This document shows, in pieces, positions 15,145 through 21,640 of a stretch of 32,618 bases of DNA; position 1 is the first letter of the stretch; each line of letters opens with the position of its first letter. Under the pieces are notes generated by a model. That model was not told the DNA's origin. It made no database searches and saw only the letters and a list, made by a program, of their open reading frames with translations. Where the stretch lies: contig JAGAHX010000007.1 of NCBI GenBank assembly GCA_017626845.1, positions 1-32,618 on the forward strand, given 5' to 3'. A program made the translations under genes and the position numbers. The stretch comes from Bacillota bacterium (GTDB lineage Bacteria > Bacillota > Clostridia > Peptostreptococcales > Anaerovoracaceae).

Positions 15145-15180
15145 ACAATTATTGTAATGGTAATTAATTACAATGTCAAT
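15141..15180. repeat. AT-rich imperfect palindrome overlapping a minus-strand promoter
   Basis: ATTGACA and TTGTAAT (15141-15147, 15152-15158) mirror ATTACAA and TGTCAAT (15167-15173, 15174-15180), with a 4-base ATTA insertion on the left arm and an 8-base centre. No T run follows it, so it is not a normal terminator. It resembles an operator for a dimeric repressor. Confidence 0.6.
15151..15179 (-). promoter_or_regulatory. Minus-strand sigma-A promoter inside the palindrome
   Basis: On the minus strand TTGACA (plus 15174-15179) and TACAAT (plus 15151-15156) are exactly 17 bp apart, a near-consensus match. It lies downstream of rqcH and reads away from it, toward the bidirectional terminator. 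Confidence 0.5.
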
Positions 15181-15203
15181 ACCTTCCAGTTAAATATTTC
15201 TAA

Positions 15204-16862
15204 TTATTCGAAAGTCTCCGGATCTTTCGGATCGACCCAGACCGTCCGGTTATTTGTGAAGATCACCATGCCTGGCTTTGCGCCGGAAGGCTTCTTTACA
15301 TAGCGCAGAGGCACGTAGTCCACGGGCACGTTCTGGGACTCCTTTCCCTTGGAATACCAGGCTGCAACGGCTGCCGCCTGATAGATCTCATCCTCGCCGG
15401 GCGTATCGCCGTTCATGAACAGCACCACGTGGGAGCCGTGAATGTCCTTGGTATGGAGCCAGTAATCCGTCTTGCCGCCCACTTTGAACGTAATATAGTC
15501 GTTCTCCGCGTTGTTTCTTCCCACGGCGATCTCGCGGCCGCAGGGCAGGGTAAAGCGTCTCGGCTTGGGTTTGGCCTTTGCGGCGGCGCGCTTTCGATCC
15601 TTAGCCTGACGCCCCCGCAGATAACCTTCCCGGATGAGCTCGTCCCGGATCAGCTCCATCTCCTCGTAGGTCGCCGTCATGGAGATCTGATCCTGCACCG
15701 TGCTCAGGTATTCGATATCCTTTTCGCATTCCTCCAGCTGGATGAGCTTTTCCTTTTTCCCGGTCTTGGCCTTCGCATATTTTTTATAATAATTCTGGGC
15801 GTTGCGGGCAGGGGAGAAGCGCTCGTCGAGCTCGATGGTAACGGGCTGGCCGTCGTAGTAGCTCGTTACGGTGACCCGTTTATCGCCGGTTTTCGCCAGG
15901 TGAAGGTTCGCATTGAGCAATTCCCCCTTCAGACGGTAAATGTCCGCGTTTTCGGCCTTCTGGATGTCTTCCAGCAGCCTTTGTTTCTTGAGGAGAAGTT
16001 TGTCGACCAGCGTAGAAACGCTTTTCGCGAATCCCTCGCTCTTCTGCATCACCCGGTTCGTTTCTTTGCGGTGGGAATAGAAATAGTCCAGGGCATCGCC
16101 GGCCTCCTCGAAGGTCGTGACGCTGCAGACTTCCGCCAGCTTTTTCATGGGGAAGATATGCACGTCCCGGGGCTTTCCGTTTGCATCGCTGTAAACGGCA
16201 GGGAAGAGCTTTCCCGCCAGCACGTCGTCCCGGACCCGGAACAGATTGGGGAGGTCATCCTCGAATTCTTCCGCAGCCGCAGCGCTGAGCCCCTGGATCT
16301 GCCGGATATCGGCAACGTCTTCGGGCTTTGCCGTCCACAGGTCCATCCGGTCCTGGGGCGGCGGCGAGACGTAGGGCATGCCCGGCAGGATCTGGCGGTA
16401 GCGGTTGACGTCGATGGAGATGCGCTTGATCGCATCGATGATCTTTCCGCTCGCCTCATCCGTCAGGATCAGGTTGCTGTGCTTGCCCATGAGCTCGCAG
16501 ATCAGCAGTTTGTTAACGGAATATCCCATTTCGTTGATCGTTTCCAGGTGGAATTCCAGGATGCGTTCCGTGGCTGGCTGGGTCACCGTGAGGATGCGGC
16601 CCCCCTGCAGGTGCTTGCGCAGCAGCATGCAGAAATTCGGAGCATCCTGGGGATTCTCGTACGCCAGCTTCGTATAATGCACCCGGGCGCCCTGGGGCGC
16701 CGTGCAGATCAGCAGTTTTTTCCGCAGTCCCGTTACGGGGCTGTAGACCTGCAGGATGATCTCATCCGGCTCGGGCTGCTGCACCCGTTCTATTTTCGCG
16801 CCTTGCAGCTCTTTCGCCAATTGTCTGGCGACCGCGCCTGCAAGAAATCCGTCATATGCCAT
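15204..16862 (-). CDS. rqcH: Rqc2/RqcH homologue (NFACT family), ribosome quality control
   Basis: 552 aa. RqcH binds split 50S subunits carrying stalled peptidyl-tRNA and adds C-terminal alanine tails that mark the chain for degradation. An older name is fibronectin-binding protein A. The NFACT-N start (MAYDGFLAGAVARQLAKEL), NFCMLLRKHLQGGRI and ICELMGKHSNLIL are typical. A long coiled coil follows at about 270-430, then the NFACT-R domain with GREIAVGRNNAENDYITFK and DYWLHTKDIHGSHVV. The conserved Asp-Arg pair needed for tRNA recruitment reads Glu99-Arg100. A basic KRAAAKAKPKPRR patch precedes NFACT-R. It is transcribed alone, divergent from yicC. Confidence 0.94.
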   Translation of the reverse strand: MAYDGFLAGAVARQLAKELQGAKIERVQQPEPDEIILQVYSPVTGLRKKLLICTAPQGARVHYTKLAYENPQDAPNFCMLLRKHLQGGRILTVTQPATERILEFHLETINEMGYSVNKLLICELMGKHSNLILTDEASGKIIDAIKRISIDVNRYRQILPGMPYVSPPPQDRMDLWTAKPEDVADIRQIQGLSAAAAEEFEDDLPNLFRVRDDVLAGKLFPAVYSDANGKPRDVHIFPMKKLAEVCSVTTFEEAGDALDYFYSHRKETNRVMQKSEGFAKSVSTLVDKLLLKKQRLLEDIQKAENADIYRLKGELLNANLHLAKTGDKRVTVTSYYDGQPVTIELDERFSPARNAQNYYKKYAKAKTGKKEKLIQLEECEKDIEYLSTVQDQISMTATYEEMELIRDELIREGYLRGRQAKDRKRAAAKAKPKPRRFTLPCGREIAVGRNNAENDYITFKVGGKTDYWLHTKDIHGSHVVLFMNGDTPGEDEIYQAAAVAAWYSKGKESQNVPVDYVPLRYVKKPSGAKPGMVIFTNNRTVWVDPKDPETFE

Positions 16863-16888
16863 GCGTTCTTTATCCTTTTCGTCTTTTG

Positions 16889-16934
16889 TGCTAAAATCTT
16901 ATTCATAATAACACGGATCGGGGGAATGACCCAA
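16889..16934. promoter_or_regulatory. Overlapping divergent promoters for rqcH and yicC
   Basis: Plus strand: extended -10 TGCTAAAAT at 16889-16897 with a weak -35. Minus strand: extended -10 TGTTATTAT with its hexamer at plus 16905-16910 and TTGGGT (plus 16929-16934) 18 bp upstream. The two start sites would be only a few bases apart, so the promoters may compete. Confidence 0.45.
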
Positions 16935-16963
16935 GCAAATCGCGTGTTGGAAAAGAGGAGAAT

Positions 16964-17851
16964 ATGGCAAAAAGCATGACAGGTTTCGGCAGAGGCGTTT
17001 ATACGGATGAACTGCGCAGCGTTACCGTGGAGCTCCGGTCGGTCAATCACCGCTATTCGGACATTACGGTAAAAATGCCCCGCAGATATCAGTTTGCTGA
17101 AGACCCCATCAAGAACATCGTAAAGAACGTAGCCCCCAGAGGAAAGATCGACGTGTTCGTCAACGTGGATAACATCGCCGCGGACGATACGGCGGTAGAA
17201 CTCAATATCCCGCTGGCGAAGCGCTATTTCGAGACCCTGCAGACCATCAAGGAAGAGCTTCCGCAGCTCTCCGGCGAGCCGACGCTGGCCATGATCGCAA
17301 ACTTCCCGGACGTGGTGAGATCCGCGGCTGCGGAAGAGGATGAGGAACTGGTCTTAAAGGCCCTGACGGAAGCGGCGAAGGAAGCGGCTGCCAATCTGGA
17401 CGCCATGCGCGTCGTGGAAGGCGCCAAGCTGATGGAGGACATCCTGCAGCGGGGCGAACTGATCGAAAAGACCGTCTGCGGCATCGAAGTTTACGCGCCG
17501 GAAGTGGCGAAGAACTATGCTGCGAAGATGAAGGAACGCATCCAGGAGCTCCTGGGAGAGGATGCAACGATCCCGGAAGACCGCATCGTGCTGGAAGCGG
17601 CCGTCTTTGCGGACAAATCCAACATTACCGAGGAGATGGTGCGGCTCAAGAGCCACTGCAGCCAGCTGCGGACCATCGCGGCGGACACCACCGGCCCCAT
17701 CGGCAAAAAGCTGGACTTCCTCGTTCAGGAGATGAACCGGGAATCCAACACCATCGGATCGAAGGCCAACGATATCCGGATCACCAACGACGTGCTTTTG
17801 TTAAAGGCTGAGATCGAAAAGATCCGGGAGCAGGTCCAGAATATCGAATAA
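16964..17851 (+). CDS. yicC: YicC/YloC-family endoribonuclease
   Basis: 295 aa. YicC proteins are endoribonucleases implicated in stress RNA turnover. The family start MAKSMTGFGRG and the SVNHRYSDITVKMPRR segment are diagnostic. The C-terminal DUF1732 part shows DRIVLEAAVFADKSNITEEMVRLKSH split by GPIGKKLDFLVQEMNRE and ESNTIGSKANDI, with the conserved histidine and acidic residues. GAGGAG precedes the ATG. In most Bacillota remA (DUF370) lies between yicC and gmk; here the 57-bp gap holds only a promoter. Confidence 0.94.
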   Translation: MAKSMTGFGRGVYTDELRSVTVELRSVNHRYSDITVKMPRRYQFAEDPIKNIVKNVAPRGKIDVFVNVDNIAADDTAVELNIPLAKRYFETLQTIKEELPQLSGEPTLAMIANFPDVVRSAAAEEDEELVLKALTEAAKEAAANLDAMRVVEGAKLMEDILQRGELIEKTVCGIEVYAPEVAKNYAAKMKERIQELLGEDATIPEDRIVLEAAVFADKSNITEEMVRLKSHCSQLRTIAADTTGPIGKKLDFLVQEMNRESNTIGSKANDIRITNDVLLLKAEIEKIREQVQNIE

Positions 17852-17855
17852 CACC

Positions 17856-17884
17856 TTGATAAACCGGATAAAAAGTTATATTAT
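17856..17884 (+). promoter_or_regulatory. Sigma-A promoter of gmk-rpoZ
   Basis: TTGATA (17856-17861) and TATTAT (17879-17884) are 17 bp apart, each with one mismatch to consensus. Transcription would start near 17891, giving an 18-nt leader with TGAGGA before the gmk ATG. Confidence 0.6.
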
Positions 17885-17908
17885 AAATTGTTCTAATGAG
17901 GATCAATT

Positions 17909-18517
17909 ATGAAACACGGTAAATTATTCGTTTTCTCCGGACCTTCCGCCTCCGGCAAAGGGACGATCTGCAGGGAACTGCTGAAAGAACCGGATACCTG
18001 GCTGTCCGTCTCCCTCACGACCCGGCAGCCCCGGGAAGGGGAACTTCACGGCGTCCACTATTATTTCGTGACCCGGGAAGAATACGACAGAACGGTGGAA
18101 GAGGACGGCTTTCTCGAACACGCCGAGATCTACGGCAACTGCTACGGCACGCCGAAGAAATATGCGCTGGAGCATATGGCGGCAGGGGAAGACGTCATTC
18201 TGGAGATCGAGATGCAGGGAGCCCTTCAGATCAAGAAGGCCTATCCCGAAGCCGTGCTGATCTTCGTTCTTCCGCCCAGCTTAAAGGAACTGAGAAACCG
18301 GATCCGCAAACGGGGCACGGAAAGCGAAGAACAGATCGCGGTCCGCATGAAGACGACGCTGGAGGAGATCGGCCTGCTGGACAAATACGATTACTTCCTG
18401 ATCAACGACGATCTGTCGGAAGCGATCGCAACAGCAAAAGCCATCCTGAAAGCGGAACACTGCAGAACAGCAGGGCAGTCCGAAGCCCTGATCGAACGTT
18501 TCAAGGAGGAAGAATAG
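17909..18517 (+). CDS. gmk: Guanylate kinase
   Basis: 202 aa. Phosphorylates GMP to GDP with ATP in purine nucleotide supply. The P-loop FSGPSASGKGTICREL has Ala-Ser in place of the more common Gly-Ala, but the GxxxxGK(S/T) frame is intact. GMP-binding residues lie in SLTTRQPREGELHGVHYYFV, and EIEMQGALQIKK matches the family DVQGA region. The lid RNRIRKRGTESEEQIAVR is typical. The ATG has TGAGGA six bases upstream. The stop codon is directly followed by the rpoZ start. Confidence 0.96.
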   Translation: MKHGKLFVFSGPSASGKGTICRELLKEPDTWLSVSLTTRQPREGELHGVHYYFVTREEYDRTVEEDGFLEHAEIYGNCYGTPKKYALEHMAAGEDVILEIEMQGALQIKKAYPEAVLIFVLPPSLKELRNRIRKRGTESEEQIAVRMKTTLEEIGLLDKYDYFLINDDLSEAIATAKAILKAEHCRTAGQSEALIERFKEEE

Positions 18518-18715
18518 ATGCTTTTATATCCGTCCGTAGACCTGCTCAGGACCAAGGTCGACAGCAAATACACCCTGGTGATCATGACGGCGAAGCGCGC
18601 CAGAGATCTGATCGACGGCAAGCCGATGCTCATCAACGTGGACAGCAACAAGCCCATTTCCATCGCAACGGCGGAAGTCGCAGACGACCTGATCTCCTAC
18701 AAGAGGGAAGAGTAA
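18518..18715 (+). CDS. rpoZ: DNA-directed RNA polymerase omega subunit
   Basis: 65 aa, short as usual for Gram-positive omega, which stabilises the beta-prime subunit during RNA polymerase assembly. It begins MLLYPSVDLLRTKVDSKYTL, matching the family YPSxxxLxxKxxSxYxLV pattern, then TAKRARDLIDG, which contacts beta-prime, and a KPISIATAEVADD end. AAGGAGGAAG lies in the end of gmk. It directly abuts gmk and is followed by a terminator. Confidence 0.95.
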   Translation: MLLYPSVDLLRTKVDSKYTLVIMTAKRARDLIDGKPMLINVDSNKPISIATAEVADDLISYKREE

Positions 18716-18718
18716 AGA

Positions 18719-18746
18719 AAAAACGGGTCCCGAAGGATCCGTTTTT
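18719..18746. terminator. Terminator between rpoZ and the opposing tRNA gene
   Basis: AAAAACGGGTCC (18719-18730) and GGATCCGTTTTT (18735-18746) form a 12-bp stem with one G-T pair and a CGAA tetraloop. T runs lie on both ends, so it can stop rpoZ transcription and the tRNA transcript coming the other way. Confidence 0.85.
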
Positions 18747-18749
18747 CAT

Positions 18750-18836
18750 TGGTGCCGGCGGCGGGGGTCGAACCCGCACGGTGTCGCCACCGCGGGATTT
18801 TGAGTCCCGTACGTCTGCCAATTCCATCACGCCGGC
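18750..18836 (-). tRNA. tRNA-Leu (anticodon CAA)
   Basis: Minus strand, 87 nt with encoded CCA. The acceptor arms GCCGGCG and CGCCGGC pair perfectly. The anticodon loop CTCAAAA (plus 18798-18804) gives anticodon CAA, reading UUG. The long variable arm CGGTGGCGACACCG is class II, as expected for leucine. The T-loop GGTTCGACCCC and D-arm are standard. It is isolated, with no other tRNA next to it. Confidence 0.97.
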
Positions 18837-18847
18837 ATTACCCGAAT

Positions 18848-18876
18848 ATGGTAACATTTTTTGGTCGGAAAAACAA
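18848..18876 (-). promoter_or_regulatory. Putative tRNA-Leu promoter
   Basis: On the minus strand TTGTTT (plus 18871-18876) and TACCAT (plus 18848-18853) are 17 bp apart, with TG before the -10. The predicted start is a few bases before the tRNA. Confidence 0.5.
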
Positions 18877-18909
18877 GGGCATAAAATTCCCGAAAACCTT
18901 AAAAATGTA

Positions 18910-18937
18910 TTGATTTTACGCCATATTAGTCTATAAT
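18910..18937 (+). promoter_or_regulatory. Sigma-A promoter of yajC
   Basis: TTGATT (18910-18915) and a perfect TATAAT (18932-18937) are 16 bp apart. The start would be near 18944, about 25 bp before the yajC ATG, leaving room for its TTAGGAGG site. Confidence 0.65.
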
Positions 18938-18968
18938 AATATTGTTAATTTATGTTAGGAGGAAATTC

Positions 18969-19376
18969 ATGCCTGAATATGCAGCACAAATCATTATGAT
19001 CGTGGCGCTTTTCGCGATCATGTACTTCATGCTCATCCGTCCGCAGAAGAAAAAGGACGATGAGGTCCGCAAGATGAGAGACGCCCTGAAGGTCGGAGAC
19101 GATATCCTCACCATCGGCGGTATCTACGGTAAGATCGTTCGGATCAAGGACGACAGGATCACCCTTCAGGTTGGCTCCGACCGCACCCGGATCGAAGTAG
19201 CCAAGTGGGCGATCAACAATGTGGAGAAACAGAGCGAAACAAAGGGCAGCAAGGCATCCGAAGAAGACAAGAAAGTTTCGCCGAAGAACATGAAGAAGCT
19301 GGGCGAAAAGACTGCCGCCGCTGCAGAGGAAACTGCAGAAGCCGTCGAAACCGTTAAGGAAGATGCGCAGCAGTAA
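18969..19376 (+). CDS. yajC: Preprotein translocase subunit YajC
   Basis: 135 aa. YajC is a small membrane partner of SecDF in the Sec export machinery. One transmembrane helix (about residues 6-24) ends in MLIRPQKKK, the family signature, followed by VGDDILTIGGIYGKIVRIKDD. The ATG at 18969 has TTAGGAGG upstream; an in-frame ATG at 18942 lacks such a site and precedes it. The C-terminal 45 residues are a charged Lys/Glu/Ala extension that is longer than usual. A terminator-like hairpin separates it from secDF. Confidence 0.95.
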   Translation: MPEYAAQIIMIVALFAIMYFMLIRPQKKKDDEVRKMRDALKVGDDILTIGGIYGKIVRIKDDRITLQVGSDRTRIEVAKWAINNVEKQSETKGSKASEEDKKVSPKNMKKLGEKTAAAAEETAEAVETVKEDAQQ

Positions 19377-19396
19377 GATAAGGGAATAAATACATG

Positions 19397-19432
19397 CAAG
19401 GCATGTGTGCAAGCCGCACATGCCTTGTTTTT
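19397..19432 (+). terminator. Terminator-like hairpin between yajC and secDF
   Basis: CAAGGCATGTG (19397-19407) and CACATGCCTTG (19417-19427) form an 11-bp stem with a 9-nt loop, then five T. No promoter is visible in the 19 bp before secDF, so it probably acts as a partial terminator. Confidence 0.75.
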
Positions 19433-19451
19433 ATAAAAAGGAACTAGCAAA

Positions 19452-21632
19452 ATGAAGAAAATTGTATCGATCGTTATCATCATCGTCATGCTGCTGGGAT
19501 GGTTTTTCTCCATCAACGGCTTCGGGGAGGGCGGCTCCATCGCAGAGCGCATGAAGCTCGGCCTCGACATGATCGGCGGCGTATCCGTCGTTCTGGAAGC
19601 CGATACGGACGCAACCGGCAGCGAACTGAAGAGCCTGATGGATCAGGTGCAGGCCGTCATGGAGAAGCGCGTCAACGAGATGGGCCTTTCCGAACCGGTC
19701 ATCACCGTGGAGAACGAAAACCGCATCCGCATCGAGCTGCCCGGCGCCCAGAACGCCCAGGAAGCCATCGAGTCCATCGGCAAGACCGCCCAGCTGTCCT
19801 TCCGGACGGCGGATGACGAGATCGTCGTTACCGGCGAAAACGTCAAGAATGCCGTTGCCGAAGTCTATCAGGGCACCCAGAGCAATCTCATCGGCACCTA
19901 TGTCGTCCAGCTGGAGTTCGACTCCGCCGGCGCGGACGCCTTTGCCGACGCCACGAGACGCATCCTGGCAGGGGAGATCACCCCGACACTGGATGGCTTT
20001 TATGCCAACCAGATCTTCATCCTGCTGGATGACGACGTCATCTCCGCTCCCATGGTCAGCACCGTCATCAACAGCACCACCTGCGAGATCACGGGCAACT
20101 TTACCGCCAGCAGCGCAGGCAACCTGGCCGCGCTCATCCGGGGCGGCTCTCTGCCCGTCGGCTTAAACGAAGTGCAGACCGAGATCGTCGGCCCGACGCT
20201 GGGCATCGACGCGGCGCAGAAGAGCGTCATGGCCGGTATCATAGGCCTTGTGCTCATCATGATCATCATGCTGGCAGTCTACCGGGTGATGGGCGTCGTC
20301 GCAGACATCGCGTTGGCGCTGTACGTGCTGCTGTATCTGTGGGTCATGATCGCGTTCCACGCGGTCCTCACGCTGCCCGGCATCGCCGGCATCATCCTGT
20401 CCATCGGCATGGCCGTGGACTCCAACGTCATCATCTTCTCCCGCATCCGCGAGGAGATCGGCCTGGGCAAATCCGTGCGCGTTGCGGTGCAGTCCGGCTT
20501 TAAACGGGCCATGGGAACCATCATCGACTCCCAGGTGACCACCATCATCGCTGCGGTCATCCTGTATATGCTGGGCACCGGTTCCGTCCGGGGCTTCGCC
20601 ATGACCCTGCTCATCGGTATCGTGCTGAGCGTGTTCACGGCTGTCGTCATCTCCCAGATCCTGTTGCAGGCCCTGGCGGAGACGAAGCTGGCGACCCCGA
20701 AGAACTTCGGCGTCAAGGAGCAGAAAGACACCAGCACCCAGGAAAAAGAGGGCTATCCCTTCATGTCCAAGCGGAAGATCTTCTATCTGGTCTCCGTAGT
20801 GCTGCTCGTCATCGGACTGGGCATAGGTCTCATCCGGGGCTTCAACATGGGCATCGACTTTACCGGCGGCACCGTTCTACAGCTGAACTTCGGCCAGCAG
20901 GTAGATCTGGAAGAGCTGAAAGCGCAGCTGCCCGATACGGATATCCGGGACGGCATCCAGTATGCCGGAGAAAACAACGAAAAGGTCATCCTGAAGACGA
21001 CGGAAGTCATGGACAACGCCGTCCGTCAGGAACTTTGCGATAAACTGCAGGCGCAGTTCGGCGCCGGCAGCGGCGAATTCGTCGAACAGGCGGGCCTCAT
21101 CGGACCTTCCGTGGGCAGCCAGCTGAAGAGCAACGCGCTCCGGGCGGTCCTGATCGCAGCGGTCTGCATGCTCATCTATATCGCCATCCGCTTCGAATGG
21201 CGGTTCGGCATCGGCGCCATCGTGGCACTGCTGCACGACGCCCTCATGCTGTTCGCGTTCTACGGCCTGTTCCACATCCAGATGAACAGCCCGTTCATCG
21301 CGGGCCTGCTGATCGTCATCGGTTATTCCATCAACGATACGATCGTCATCTTCGACCGTATCCGGGAAGGCCTCAAGACCAGCAAGCGCAAGCAGGAATA
21401 CGTCATCGACAGCAGTATCACGGCCTGTATCAGCCGTTCCATCATGACGTCCGTCACGACCATGGTGGCCATTCTGCCGCTCATCCTTTTCTGCGGCGAA
21501 TCCATCCGGGCCTTTGCGCTGCCGCTCATCGCGGGCGTGCTGGTGGGCACCTACAGCTCCATCGGCATCGCATCCGGCGTGTACTACGACCTTTGCAGAC
21601 TTACCAAGAAGAGCAAGTATAGAGGAGCATAG
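19452..21632 (+). CDS. secDF: Fused protein translocase subunit SecDF
   Basis: 726 aa. SecD and SecF are joined in one polypeptide, as in many Bacillota; the pair uses proton flow to pull proteins across the membrane. An N-terminal membrane segment precedes KLGLDMIGGVSVVLEA and the extracytoplasmic P1 domain. The SecD membrane bundle carries GMAVDSNVIIFSRIREE. A short cytoplasmic linker near residue 430 leads to the SecF half with FNMGIDFTGGTVLQL and VIGYSINDTIVIFDRIREG. AAAAGGAAC precedes the ATG. The recJ and apt genes often found between secDF and the RSH gene are absent. Confidence 0.96.
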   Translation: MKKIVSIVIIIVMLLGWFFSINGFGEGGSIAERMKLGLDMIGGVSVVLEADTDATGSELKSLMDQVQAVMEKRVNEMGLSEPVITVENENRIRIELPGAQNAQEAIESIGKTAQLSFRTADDEIVVTGENVKNAVAEVYQGTQSNLIGTYVVQLEFDSAGADAFADATRRILAGEITPTLDGFYANQIFILLDDDVISAPMVSTVINSTTCEITGNFTASSAGNLAALIRGGSLPVGLNEVQTEIVGPTLGIDAAQKSVMAGIIGLVLIMIIMLAVYRVMGVVADIALALYVLLYLWVMIAFHAVLTLPGIAGIILSIGMAVDSNVIIFSRIREEIGLGKSVRVAVQSGFKRAMGTIIDSQVTTIIAAVILYMLGTGSVRGFAMTLLIGIVLSVFTAVVISQILLQALAETKLATPKNFGVKEQKDTSTQEKEGYPFMSKRKIFYLVSVVLLVIGLGIGLIRGFNMGIDFTGGTVLQLNFGQQVDLEELKAQLPDTDIRDGIQYAGENNEKVILKTTEVMDNAVRQELCDKLQAQFGAGSGEFVEQAGLIGPSVGSQLKSNALRAVLIAAVCMLIYIAIRFEWRFGIGAIVALLHDALMLFAFYGLFHIQMNSPFIAGLLIVIGYSINDTIVIFDRIREGLKTSKRKQEYVIDSSITACISRSIMTSVTTMVAILPLILFCGESIRAFALPLIAGVLVGTYSSIGIASGVYYDLCRLTKKSKYRGA

Positions 21633-21640
21633 ACCGGTCC

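Noticed and set aside
15141-15180. Palindrome as the terminator of rqcH
   Set aside because: No T run follows the stem on the minus strand (it is followed by CCCC). The hairpin at 15048-15076 is a much better terminator.
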